From: Sinohyriopsis cumingii
Taxonomy: Eukaryota; Mollusca; Bivalvia; Unionida; Unionidae
Length of the DNA stretch: 64,000 bases
Reading direction: 5' to 3'
NCBI GenBank assembly: GCA_028554795.2
Contig: CM068826.1
Location: forward strand, 105,748,602-105,812,601
Part shown: in pieces, positions 28,001 through 42,629 of the stretch
How the letters are laid out: each line of letters begins with the position of its first letter
How positions within the stretch are numbered: position 1 is the stretch's first letter
Notes under the pieces: model-generated
Seen by the model: the letters and a program-made list of their open reading frames with translations, nothing else
Database searches by the model: none
Told to the model about the DNA's origin: nothing
Position numbers and translations under genes: made by a program

Positions 28001-31000
28001 GGAGTGAGAGAGTTGCAAGCAACTGACTCACCAAAAATACAACCCTTACATTACTGAAGTCATGAATCTTATCCGATAGACACCTGGTAATTTCAGCAAT
28101 CTTTATCAACTGCGGCAAAATCCTGAAGGATCAGGGTTCGTCACCCTAACTAAGAACCACTGTGACCTTGACCATGCATGTGGTATTGACTGCCACAATA
28201 GGAAGAAAGTCAGACAGAGGCAAAATCATGTTGATCTCTCCAACTGCCACCTGAAACTGAACTCAAATCTTTTCCATGGTCTGACTGGCATGTTCAGGCA
28301 AGTTTATGTCAGTCATTGATGGGGGTGGGGGGTGTCCTCTGGTATGGTATGCTCTGCATCAAGGGAAACAGCAATCTGGGGAAACAAGTCCTGTAAATTA
28401 TGTTTTGGAAAACCGAAAAACAATAATTTTAGGTCACCATTCTAAAGTCACATACCAAATTAGGATAAAATCAAACAAATACTGCCAAAGCTATTTAGTG
28501 GAAACAAAGGCATCTGGATGAGCAATCATGTGGCAAAACTCACATTCATGACGTAAAAGAATGCTGTAAATAAAGTTGTTCAAAGTTTCATCAATATAAA
28601 GCTACAATCATTTGAAATCCAACTGTCATTAGTAAAATGTTACCAAGCATAATGATGAAGCTTAGTGAAATCTCTCCTTACACCCTTTTGCTTTTAAGAA
28701 ATGTTGGAATAAGCTATCTACTTACCAGGAAACTTGGTGAACAGAGAGAAGTAAAATAATGATTATGGGAGCAAGCTGAGACTTTAACTTACATGATGAC
28801 TTATACAGTAGTGTTACATCCTAGCATTACATGGTGACAATGGGGAAGTACTGTGACAAATACAAAGCCTAACAGAACAATGGACATACCTCTCCAAATA
28901 TTTAAAATCCTAGTCTGAATTTTTTCTGACCCTTGCCACCTCATTTTCGATATTTGGACATTTATGTTGGGGTGTAGGGTCAGAGTCGATTCCCCATTAA
29001 AAAGTTGGAATTCACCAACACCATTTGGTGTCAGCAATGGGTAGTCGCTTACTAGCCGGCTCAGCAAATTTGAATGACCTTTCATCAAAATATACCTGCA
29101 TGAAATTTATAGGAATATGATTTATTTTCTCAGAAATTGCAATCATAGCATTCATTGTCTTTAATCCACTGACAGACGAGATGAAAGTACATTGATGCTG
29201 AAATCTGACCTGAATCTGGCCATTTGCATTTCTAGTCACGTAACTAAACAATTCTTGCAACCTACATGTCAATGACATCAGAGGTTTTGATACCAACAAT
29301 ACACCATTTCTAGTGTTGCTGTAAGAAAACAAATTGAGCATATAAATGAAAGTCACATAATTTTTACAGAAACATGAAAAAACATAAACTTCACAAAATA
29401 TTTATAATGAAAACAATGACCGAGAAAATCTGTAAATGTTGCAGCAACTTGAAGAAAACCAGATTCACTATGCTCGGTACTTCTTGAAAATGGTTTTCTC
29501 CACCCTGCTGCGATACCGACAGGTTTCTGGTCATTGTTCTCAGAATAAATATGTTGAAAATTAAGTGTGCATTGTATTTATTTACAAACATTGAGTGACT
29601 TCTCAGGGATGGTCCTGGCTTTTAAAAAGCTGTCGCCAAAAAAATCGTCAACCTCAATATTTTGTCGCCAATTTTCAAAAAGTGTCGCCAGAACAAGTAG
29701 TGTACATATTTTGAAGTGTTAATTTAGTCTATTAATGTAACAGGCAATGAAAATTACAAAAGATGGGTTAGTTAATACTCTAAGTACAATAAGCATTAAC
29801 AAAATGTTACAAAGTGTTATATGAAGATCCGTCGCGATCTTAGGGCTGCCAACTTGTTGAATGCAGTTTCAAAGTCTAATTTTTCACATCTGTACATTTC
29901 TGATGTCAGTTTTTATGAGGTTCATCTTACTGAATCCACGTTCACAGTCTACAGTGCTGACAGGTGACACCAGTAGTCTCTCGGCAGCCCCCCCCCCCAT
30001 GGCTAGCTTCACAAAGCTTGAAGTGAATTGCTTCCTAAATCCCAAGAATGATCACTGAATGCTGTATAAATTTTCTCGACCAGCAAACTAGGATCTCCAT
30101 TCCCACGAATGAAACTTACACGAGTCAACACCTGGCAATATTGGACCGTATATATAAGCATAAATTCACACCCAATTTAGGAATTCTTTCACTCCTGTAT
30201 TTTGAGAAATAAATAATTATTATTAATTATGCAAAACTGTTTTTTTTTTTTTTTTCCTATTTCTTGTTGCAGAGTTTAAGTCTCTGCAGCCATAACACAT
30301 ATTGATGGCAAAAGGAAAAGATCAATGAGTAAAATGCTGCACTGGCGACAGATATAATTGTGAGTGAGATTTTTTCCATTTGCTTTGTATTTATGCGCAA
30401 TAGTCGGTACTTCAAAGGTTATCAGTTTTCTTTGAAGGTTCAGCAAAACTATTGTATTGGTATATGTAAAAAAAAAACAAAAACAACAACAACTGTAGGA
30501 TTAGCCATTCAATTAATTGTATCTGTTCTATTCGCGTCTTCAGAAGTCGGTCACTTGTAGGTATAGTTCGGTAGCATGATTGACAGTATCACAGCATACA
30601 GTACTCAGCCCAGATGTCAGCATAAGCAGATTATGATGTAACAATGCACTCTAAAGATGGGGTTGTCAATACGAACAAAGGATCGTTTGTGTAACAGATT
30701 GATTCCAATGCATTGCTTAGTCAAGTTTGTGGCTTCCTTTCATTCTCCCTTTTAATTTATCCAGTCAAAATCCATGATTGTATGTACAAATTAAATAACC
30801 AAAAAGTCTGTCGCCAAGAAAATCGCCAGATGGGATATTTTTGTCGCCAATAAGGAAAAAAAATCGCAATTTGCGACATTGGCGAAGCCCAGGACGATCC
30901 CTGCTTCTACACAATATGTCCAAATTCTATGTACAACAACTTTGGAATTTTGTTTATTGTCGATATCACATGACCTCTGATGTCATTAACATGTAGGTTG

Positions 31001-31583
31001 CGAGATTTGTATAGTCATGTGACTCGGAATGCAAACCAGATCCAGGTCAAATTTCAGCAACAGCAGACTTTCATCTCGCCTGTCAGTGGATTAAAAACAT
31101 GATGAATGCTATACTCATGATTTTTGAAAAAATAAATCATATTCGTATCAATTTCATGCAGGTATATTTTGATGAAAGGTCGTTTAAGTTTGCTGGGCCG
31201 GCTAGTAAGTGGCTACCCTATGCCGACACCAAATTCCAACTTTTCGATAGGGAATGGACTCTGACCTTACACCCCAACATAAATGTCTAAATATCAAAAA
31301 TGGGGTGACAAGGGTCAGATGAAACTTGGACTATTAAAATGCATGTCATCTACATATAAAGTATGAAACAAACTTTATTATTTGATCCATTCCAAGAAAT
31401 CACAAGCAACTATAAAAGCTCTGGAAAGACTCTTACCAAAACTTTGCCCACTAACATTTCATGGTTTCTGTCCAGACTTGTGACGCAGTGTCTGAGACCA
31501 TTCAAGTACTTGACAAGATCACCATCCTGTGTAAACAAAAAGATATCTTCAATACTTGTTATGTCAACAATTTTCTAACTAAA

Positions 31584-31655
<72 letters not shown>

Positions 31656-34600
31656 GAAAGAGATGTGTAACTAGATATGTGCTCATGGACCACAGATGCT
31701 AAACTGCTATGCCTGAAATAGCCCCAATGCAAAATTGTATGATTGTCATAGATGTATGCTTGTAAGTACAGATACACAAGGGTACCACTTTTGTCATGGG
31801 GCATAAAATTGATTAAATTAATACTGGCAAAAATACTGCCCTGATCTTCAACATTAAAGGGACATGAATTGATGTAGATCAAAGTAATATATTTTGTCTC
31901 TAATGTAATCTGAAAAATTAACAAAAATGACTAACAAAGTGTTGATTTAGAAATTAAGAAATTAAATTGGATGGGACTATTTAAATTATACATGGGACCC
32001 AGAGAAGACACTTTTAGTGTAGAATAGTCACCCATAGATGCAATTTATAATTTTGTATTGTTTTCATATAAACTCTTAGGGTAATCTGAGTACCCTGGCA
32101 TATATTTTTTAAAAAGGTCTTCCCTGGGTACCATGTATATTTAAATAGAATATCCTTGAGTCTAGATCTTTTAAAAATAATCAGGAAGTGGCCTCTCAAA
32201 AATGGGTCACACTGAGAAGCAATTCAGGCAAAACAGTTGTTCTTAGAGTTGAAAGTTTGCTGTGCCATACCAGGAAAACCAACTCAACTTTGTTTTACTA
32301 CTATTCAGCATATATCAAAATTTCCCCAATATTCTGCCCAAAATAGTCGATCTTGCATGCTTTTAGCTGCAAAATCTAATGCTTACAAGGAATATAGGAG
32401 TAAATGCGTATGGGGAATACAGGAGTAAATGCTTATGGGGAATACAGGAGTAAATGCTTATGGGGAATATGGGAGTAAATGCTTATAAGGAATACTGGAG
32501 TAAATGCTTATAAGGAATATAGGAGTAAATGCTTATGGGGAATATAGGAGTAAAACAGTAGCAGAGGTCTCGCTAGGATTTTAAAACTAGGAGTCCAGGA
32601 CTCCCATTTTGGTAAAAATGGGAGTCCCATCATCAGAAAGTTGCAGTCCCTTCTTTCCTACAGAATCAACACAGATGTGAGTGCAGATATTTTGAGATGG
32701 AGAGGTTTTCGTAATGTAATCACTCACTTTAATATAGCTTCATTACAACAGTCCATTGACAGGATTGCAAATTTATGGTTTATTTATTTGTCTACATCCT
32801 TGTAGTAATTTTAGGCAATGATTAAAAAGTATTCGATTTGCTGTTTCCCCCCCCCCGTATTTTCGAAAATATGTGTCGTCAAGTCGGAAAACAGCTTAGG
32901 CCTTAAAGTGCATCTCACGAATTCCACAACATTGCATTGTCCCATACATTTCTGACCTACATAATTTGCATTTTAAAGTTAAATCTTTAATAAAATAATA
33001 CCTTGGCTTTGCTTTCAATGATTTGTATATTTTTCTGACAATATTTGCCCGATGATTTACATAAAAAGACAATCTAATAAACTGGTACATCTCAGACTTA
33101 GCAAAGTCCGCCATTATTTCCCATTAGGCCTACTGGTTCACTTACAGTTTCAAACAAATTCTATAACGAAATAGTGTACACGAGGCAGTTAATATATATA
33201 TCCAGGTCACCGATTCTGATCTTAAAACACATGTTTGTATGTTTTATCATCAAAGGATATCATGCAGGAAATTGATAGTTGCTACCTTACTCGAAAAAGG
33301 TTAATGGTCAATCAGCTATCAAAATGTATGCTTGTGAATGGGCAAGAGTTTGTTTGTCAATGTAATTTATATCAAAACTAGGCTTAGCTACTGATGTCTT
33401 GATGAATACATTTCACTACAACACTAGAACTAACCAGGCTAAGGTGAGGGGCATTTAAAAAAGAGTATGGTCAGTCAATGTACCTCTTAAATAGCTCTTG
33501 TTCATCCATCAGAGTGATACTGAATTTTGTCAATCCAAGTAATGACTTATTCCAAACACTAAGCTAGGCATCACACACTTTCTTACACTTAGCTAATGTC
33601 CTGTCCAAACTATCAATTCTAGCAGCTTTAGCACTCTTCTGAATCTCATTACAATCTTCGTAAGTTTGCCGTTTAACCCCAAAATACTTATCCAAATTTA
33701 CGAATGGCATTTTGTCTAAGTCTCAACATGTGTTGGTTCTGAGGCAACGTGCACTACTTATTCCGATACATTCAGAAATGAACACAATAATGAAAGCTAA
33801 AGTTGTTTATTTGATGTACTTTTATAAATGACCACATGTACATCTCTGGGGCTTTCCAAGTCAAAGCCTTTGAACTTGCCGCCCAGCTATTGCATCATGT
33901 TCTTTTTGATGTACTCTTAGGTACATCAAGGGGTCTTTCAGTCACAGAATTCTGTCATTGTAAATATCAGCACAGCTAATTAATCAACACAATTTCCCAC
34001 AAAGCAGGTTGCTGAAGCAGGACTGGCAAGTCTTTGAATTTTGCCGCACACCTATTACATGCATACGGAGGACTCCCACCTCAGTGATTTTCTGCATCCC
34101 AGATCAAAAATTGGCATCCAAATATGCGTAATTAAGCGTTTCCAAGATCTCTGAGTAGCAACATACATTGAAATCAAACTTATAATTACTCAGTAGCTTC
34201 TGTACCCAAAAAATATGAAGTGACAATTTGACTGTCAAGCAAACAAATGTGAAACTCAAGGAACTAAATGAAATTCTATTCTTTTTCAAGCAACAAACTT
34301 AATACTATATTGTTGAAGAATGGTTGAAACTAAAAATTATGATGAGACTAATGAATTTATCCAATATTTTCACTTGACTTAACAATCTCTCAGATATGGG
34401 ATGGTAGCTCTAAATAGTGAAGCTAAATTGCCCTTTAAAAAGCCATGGGAATTAGTAATCTCTTTGTGGTACCCAACTTTTTTCCCCTGTTTGCTATCAG
34501 AATAGGGGAGGATCCTGCCCAAGCAATTCTTTCCACCCTTGTTCACAGAAATTTTCTTTCTGAGGGCCTGTTTTATAGAAGCTTAATGTGCTGGTTCAGC

Positions 34601-37600
34601 ATTTCTGGATTGGGGTGAAAGATTTGCTTGTGAAATTCGAAAGGCATGGCCTCTCAAGGAATCTCTAGCACTATTTTCAGGAAATTGTTCATCCATGATT
34701 TTTCTTGCTTGAAGTGGTCAATCTACATTAGACTGTACCCAGATTTAATCACGTTGTGGATGAAGTGAAACTAACAGGCTGGAGTGAAGGAATAGGGAGT
34801 GAGACCATTCCAGATCACAGAAAGGGTGCCAACTGACTAGGCTTTCAAAACTGAGTAATGACAGATGATGATTGGGAGATTCATGTTCCACCTTGTTAGA
34901 AAGGTCTGCTATGGTTGATTGACACTAAAAGGCGCTGACTCAGCTGAAGACTATGGGGTGAATTGACTATCTGTAAAAAATACCTGATTTTGTCAATACT
35001 GTAAGAACATAGACCCTAACTTGATGAGGTGGACTTGACTAAGGATTTGACCACCTGGAAAAGTCCCAATCAAGAAAGCAGAGAAATGATGACTTGGTTC
35101 TCCCTCTGCTTTAGGAGGTTACTAACAGCTGAGGTGTTGGAGGAGTTAAAATGCCCTTTTCAGATCATGTTTCCTGCTGCAATCAAAATGCATTCGCTGT
35201 GACTCTCTCCAGGAGATTTGCTATGAACTGTCCCTTATAGGACTAAACACAGACCCCGAAGAAGAAAGACAGGAAATGGATACCTTAGCCAGCTGTACTG
35301 ACATCTGTGTGTTCCAATATATATAGTGATGTTCATGAAATACTCAACTCTCCAACAGAAGACACCATGAGGACAACTATCAAAACAAAATCCTGACAGA
35401 GGTGAACCTCATCAAGAAACTTGTGTACTGCATGTCTGAGTGAGTGAAAACTGGGGAATGAGAAAATTTTATTTCTTCCTGATGAAAAGGAATCTGATGT
35501 GAGACAGGAACAAGGAATTATATGTTTGTAAAAAATGATAGTCTCCATGAGATTTTGAAAAACATTGTTCAGATAGTCTGATGTCAGAGATGTGGACGTG
35601 GTCCTGGAGGCAGAAACCCTAGAAGTAGGTCTCATGAATTTCCTGAAAGATATGTGAATAAGAATATGTTAGCAGTCTGTCCCCTTACCTTTTCTATGTC
35701 ACTGTGAATGCTGGGTAGTAGTATAGTGGTGGTATATAATCTAGATTCCCTCAAAAACAAACAAGATTTACTGAATCATACATCATGATAAAATTTCTGC
35801 ACTGTTATCACATTTAAAAAGAATAAACTTCTGTCTCACAAGGTAGAAGCTGATACACTTAACAAGACTGTGTTTTGCTGTCAGTGGATACTGGCAGGTC
35901 ACACTCTGGTTGAAGTTCACCCAAAAAGATGTATGCATGTCACGTATGTGTCCAATACATGATTGGCACAATACTATCTTATGACTGTGATTTGCTCCAG
36001 GAATGTCAACATTCAATGATAAGCTTCTGAGGAGTATTATGTCACATATTTACCAAGCATTAAGTGGCATGCTGATTTATATAATGTTTGAAAAAGGGAA
36101 TATATGGAATCTTCTATTTGAAAATGGAGACTGCATGACAGCTTTGGAGAAATGGAAGAATGCAGAATCAAAGATCTGAATATGACTGCAGTTTTAGTGA
36201 AAAAGACAGGTTTTATCCAGTAAGTTTCTTGAGATGGTTCCATAAACTATTGCAGTGGCAGTTCCAACCTTGTCACCACCAAATGAACTGTCTGTATACA
36301 GGAAATTGGAGTCACATCAAGGTACAATGATTTCACTAATTTACCCTGAAAATCTTCACAGAGGACCCTGAACATGTAGTAGGATGACAAAGGACAATAT
36401 CTGAAGACTACCTTGTGGTGGTGTCTGAACATTATAGATGTGGAAAAGAATGTATCCTTCTCTGTTGTTGTTGTTGCTGTTGTAGGGTTTAACGCCATTT
36501 TTCAGCACACGATAGGCTATACATGGCGGCCAGTATTAATGGTGGAGGAAGAACCCGGGAAAACCCCAGAAAGAACCACCGACCCATAAGAAGCTACTGG
36601 CTAGCTTTCTTACATACCCACATTGGCCAAATCCGAGACTCAAACTCACACAGACAGAGGTGAGATGGCAGTGATCCGTAACGGACAGCGCTTTAGACCA
36701 TTCGGGCCCCTCCTTCTCTGTAAACTGGTGGTTAATGAAAGCAGTTCAAGAACTGGAGGTGGATGTTGAGCTGCCCTGTTGAGTACACAAGGCATGTGTA
36801 AGATTGATTCCAAGGTATGTCAATTAACAGTGGTTGCAGTGGTAGGAACTCAGTCCGCTCAAAAATGATGATGAAAGCCAGTTCAAGCATGAAGCCAACA
36901 GCTACAAAGTTACAGACCAGTTGTTGCATGTCAAGGAATGCTTCTTGTCCATGCATACACAAAACAACTTGGACAATTCCCAGTCATGTAGTATCTCTGT
37001 TGACAGATGGAACTTCAGTGTAGAATAATGATGTACGTTTTGTACAAGGCCAGATTAAAGTTAGAAGGAACTGTTAGAAGAAGAAAGCCCTGTCAACGCT
37101 TCCATCTTTAAGTTGCCTTTTCGAAAGGCAGTGCAAAATGTCCAAGACATCTCAGATAAAAATGTTGAAAGATGTGGGATATGTGACCACTGACAGGGCT
37201 GAAGGAGGACAGAACTCTGGAGGCAGAACGGAAAATATTTCTACAGAAGACATATGGAAGATTGAGTCTTCCCTGAACATCAATGGATTGAATACAGAAC
37301 TATTAACATATGACTTTGAAGTAAGAGTTTTGCAGAAACAAGCTTTCATGATGGTAGTGACAACTAGGTGGTGGAAGCAGGCAGTCAGGGATGATGGAGG
37401 AGGATAAGAAACCATCCATGCTGGGAATTGGTAATCTCAAGGGAAATCAGCATAGCTGGTACTGAGTCACTGCAGACCTGTTACTCATGAACTGTCTCAT
37501 GCCAGCCCATGTTGCCCTTAATGCTATAGTGCAGAATACCCATGAAGACATATTAACAAATAAAGTGTGTTATTGTACCATACATCTGAGATAGGGCGAT

Positions 37601-40600
37601 GGATAGAAGTACCAACGAGGTGCAGGATACTGTCTGTTTCTTGGGTCCATGACTGGTTATCAGCACTCCCAATATGGAGTGTATTGACAAAATTAGACCC
37701 AATAAAAATAAAATAAGCCATAATTAGTAAAGTACCAAATATGACTTTAAAAAAACACATTATACCTCATATTCTCTTAATAACAGTACCCATCTAACTG
37801 CCATGCCTAACATTGTACTTTATAATTTTCATGTTGCTGTGGGTGATATAGAATATTTCTTACTATGACTTGTCAGGTATTCTAAAAATCGACCTTCATT
37901 TGGGTCAAGGACAAAGATCAATTACAAGCATCTTTCTGAGACAAAGTTGCTCAATTTCTGAGTCTACATCAGACACTGCTGTCCGGCTTATTTTGAATAA
38001 CATAAATGATGACTGTATTAGTCTGCTTGGGGAAAAAAAACCACCAATAACAGCATACTCTATTCCTCAAACATAGTAAAGCTGTGAAGATCATCATACC
38101 CAGTCCCAGTGACACCTGTCAAGATTGTGCCTTAGCAAAAGTGGACAAGGTACAAACAAGGCTGTCTGGTCCCGAGATCTGGTACTAGAGTATTCACTCA
38201 CCCTTCTGGCGGATTGTACCACCTACCCATTTTAAAAAGTAACACTTTTAATCATAAAATAACCCTAAAGATGTGTTTAACATCTTTATTCACTTTAGTG
38301 GGCCAGATGTGAGAGGACATGGATATTCTCCTAGTTCACTATAACAGAGTAGCGTATCTGAAGAAGTGTGTGTGTGTGATTTTGATTTTTAACGTAGCTT
38401 TAACAATTTTTCAGTTTATAGTGATCTAGCACTGGGGCATCATGCCACAGACATGTAGCATGATGTCCCACCCAGTCACATTATCCTGACACCAGGCCGA
38501 CCAGTCCTAATACTAACCTCTTAATGCTGAGCGCCAAGCGAGGCAGCTGTTAGTACCATATTTGTAAGTCTTTGGTATGACTCGGCCAAGGATCAAATCC
38601 ACAACCTCCCGCATCCAAGGTGGGTGCTCTAACCACAAGGCCATCGAAGTGGTTTATCTGAAGAATTGAAACCTAAGACATTCGGTCCATAACAAAACTC
38701 TGCAATAAGATTCCACCTGTAATTTACAATCAACATCATTGTGTACAGACCAATTTTATTATACATGCACTGTAATGAGAAACCAACTGCTGAACGTGAC
38801 CAGTGGCCATGAACTTGTGCAACCTGTGTTTCAACACCACTATAAACAATCATATCACAAAACCAAGCAGAAGCACTACTGACCTCTATTTAATCATTTG
38901 AAACCACTAAGCACTATCACTAAGGAGGGTCCACAGGAAGGGTCCAGACTGTTCTGAACCCAGAAAAAAAGGGCAAAAAAAAAATGACATGTCTGGCTAC
39001 TGGTTTCCTTACAGGTAACATTGTTTGCTAATGACATTATACCAGATTAATGCACATCACATGCCATCAATGAATGCATACGGTTGGTCAGTTCAGAAAG
39101 GTTTGTACTGTTTCTTTATATGTTGTGAAAACTGAAACAATGCTGATAATTTTACAATGAGAGATCTCGATAAACTTTCAATGTAAAAGGTTGAGTACAC
39201 CGTCTATCTATGGAATCAATACGTAATGCCCAAGTTGAACAAGGTTTTTTTTCACACACACACCTGAGTCAGTAGCATTTTCTTGGTGAATTCATTGTAT
39301 TAGATAATGGTATTGTTTGTCTGTTTACTGATACTGATTACAACCTATTAACCAAGCAGAAAGTATCATTCTTGGAGATCTTATCACGTGTACACCATGG
39401 CAGGTCAGTTACACACTATGTTTATCGAGTTACAGTAAAACCTGTCTTGAGAGACCACTGCTATGAGAGACCACCTGTCTTGAGAGACCAGGTTCTCCAT
39501 GTACAAATTTAGAGATTATATAGTGCTATAACCTGTTATGTGAGACCACCTGTCATGAGAGACTGTTATGTTTTGGCAGAAGGGGTGGTCTTTCAAGACA
39601 GGTTCCACTGTAATATATTTATGTCATGGGTGAAATTGAGCCTTTGAGTTTTGTCTCTAAATAAATGTATTGTTCCTGGATGACTTAATTCTGTTTTTGA
39701 TTTAATTGGTATAGGTATATTCTATATTTTGCCACAGCCATACACAGTTAGTTTAGTAGTTACTCCAAATGATGACAGATGTGTTAAAATCTACACAATT
39801 ATATATGTGCAGTGTCACACTTAAAGCAAGTCCTAGGGACATTCTCCCATCCCAAAAATTGCCTACATTTAACAAATCTCATATCTTAATCATTATAGGT
39901 GGACAAAGTACATACACATGGTTCCCATGCTTTTCTAAATATAAATTTCCAGGTCATTTCCTGTGTTTTGCCAGGAATAAATTAATTTTTTCAACATTCA
40001 CATATGACCATTACTGAATGGAAATAAAAATACATTTTAGATTATAAAATATGCATTTTCTAAATCTTCTACAGATGTTTCTCTTTCAAGACTCTCCAAA
40101 ACATCCAAGTGAGAAAAGATGATCATGTACAAAACCAAAAAAATGTATCACACGAAAAAAGTTTGACTAAATTCCATTAAATATGCATGTAAAGTCATTT
40201 CAATGAACAGAAAAAAATTCTAACTTTGCTGATGTGCATTATGTTGCTTTCAATGATCTAATTCGAAAGAATTCTAAAGCAATATATATACATGTTATAC
40301 AAATTAAACATTTCCTATCTCAGTATAAAAAAGACAATAAATACAAAGTATTAGAATCTTATTTTGTAACGAAAAATGTTTACCTCGGAATTTATATGTG
40401 CCAATAAAATCCCAAACAAGATTTTTCAAACAACCTAACTCCTTAAGATGATTTGTTTCAAAATCCTTAATATAAAAAACATTTACAAAAGGGTTCATTT
40501 AAATTTTGACAGAACACCTTCAAAATAATACACTGTTGCAGAAACAAAGACTTAATTTTCTGTAAAATCAACTTGTCTTCTTCCAATTCAATAAACCATC

Positions 40601-42567
40601 CCCAAACCTGTTTCGATACAGGGGCTCATATCGTTTTTTAACATATACTACAAGGGATGACAATTTTTCCTGCACTCTATTTAAGATCTGAAACCAATTC
40701 TTCAAACTACATGTCACTGTGTAATAGTTTCACACCAAAGTTCAGCTCAAAGATTCTACATTTTGGACAACAAACTTGGCTTAAAACGAATAGCAGTCCT
40801 TTCTCTAATCCGGGTTTTCCTTGGAATATTCCACCCTATTTTTCACATTTGGACATTTCGGTTGAGGTGTGTGGTCAGAGCAATTGCATTTTTTTTAAAA
40901 ATTGAATTTGCCACCACCATGTAGTACAATAATATGGTAGTCGCTTACCAGTGTGCCTAGTAAATTTAAACCATGTTATAATGACTGATTCCTACATGAA
41001 ATTGATAGGAAAATGATTCATTTTCTTAGAAATGGTTAGTATTACAATCGTTGTCTTTAATCCGCTGACAGACCAGGCCAAACTAAAGCATAAATGAAAT
41101 CTGACCCCGTACTTGCCATTTGCATTACTAGTCACATGTCTTCACGAATCTCAAACAATGACACTGGAAGTCCTAGTCACATGACATCAACAACAAACTC
41201 CATTTTAATGACGTTGTACAAAAATTAAATTATATTATATGAAAGTCAGATACCTTTCGTAAAAACCAGAAAGAACATATAATTCTCAACGTATTTATTT
41301 TAAAAACAATGACAAGAAGCCCGTCGCTGTTGCAGCAATCCAGCCAGTCAGATTCATCAAGCAGAAGAGCACCTCAATGTGGTAGTCATGTGATACAACA
41401 ATACCCTGGTAGTTGTTCATGGAATAAATATAGATTTTTGTGTTATTTCGCTTTTGTATTTTTATTACAACCAGTATGCGACTTTCATTTAAAATGGTTT
41501 ATTTTTTCTACAACATTTGAAATTGTGGGTTGTGAGATTTTTGTGCTCGTGTGACAAGCAATGCAAATCGAATACCAGGTCACAATTTCATCAACACATT
41601 AGCGTAGGAACCCTTCATACAATGTCCCCAAGACAGCTTTTTCATATTAACCCTTCATACAACATCCCCAGGGCAGCTTAGCTAAGATCGAACACTGATG
41701 TGAATGTTTAATGACTATTGTACATTTGTATAGCATATAAAATTATTGAGATGGATGTATCTAACATCTAACGATAAATAAAGAATAAAATATATGATTA
41801 GTAATTCTGGGTATTTCTCCTTAAACCCATTACCTTGAAAATGACAATTCTGCACATATCCATCATGAAAAATTAACTGTTTTGAGAGATCAGTTTTATT
41901 AGCAGATGAGGTGGTCTCTCAAGGCAGGTTTTACTGTACATGGCAAAGTCTACTGCCCATGCCTATTTGTTTCTTTTCAATTATTATGCATATTTTATAG
42001 AAGTGCATAAAGGTGATATATTTTCCCCCCATTTTATATTCCAACAATGGTACAGGACCCATTGACAGATTAGTCTATATTTTCCCCCCATTTTATATTC
42101 CAACAATGGTACAGGACCCATTGACAGATTAGTCTAAGGTGCTTTCCTATATATATATATCTTTTGCATCTCTCTGCCCAGGGTTCAGCTTGGCCAATGT
42201 GATAAAGAGAGAAAGCTTTCCAGTAGCTTCCTTTGGATTAGTGGTTCTTTCAGTGGTCTATACAGGTTTTTCCTCAACGAAATATATTGGCCACCATGTA
42301 TAGCCTATCGTGTGCTTAAACCAAAAATAAAACAAAACCAACAATGGTTAATGAAATTTTTCATTTACATGTGTACTTACACTTGTTTCTGGGTCAGAAA
42401 GTTGGCCCAAGAAGATATTGTAATCCTTGCTGGATCCCTACAAATATTACAAATAATAAATTTATAAATTTGGATTCTGTGTTTATGCTTGTTTGCCTGG
42501 CAATCACAAGCACTAAAGAACTAATTTTTAAACAAAGACTGGCAAATTAATTTTGTTTTACTATTTT

Positions 42568-42629
<62 letters not shown>

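Larger units (their letters stand above)
26678..31436. other. RRN3 intron, 4.8 kb, nested transposons
   Basis: A foldback element (about 28925-31322) fills its upstream half and is itself interrupted by a hAT remnant (29604-30903). The stretch 26678-28900 shows nothing recognisable. Confidence 0.55.
31527..42380. other. RRN3 intron, 10.9 kb
   Basis: The largest intron. It contains (TA)n, a 25-bp minisatellite, an unclassified repeat (about 34440-37450), a V-SINE-like repeat, the inverted SINE copy, two TA-flanked MITEs, a foldback copy and a perfect 59-bp duplication. No additional exon was found. Confidence 0.55.

Noticed and set aside
32561..34100. CAGAGGTCTCGCTAGG at 32561 as the left end of a hAT element
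   Set aside because: The start resembles hAT termini, but I could not find a matching inverted end or a target duplication downstream.
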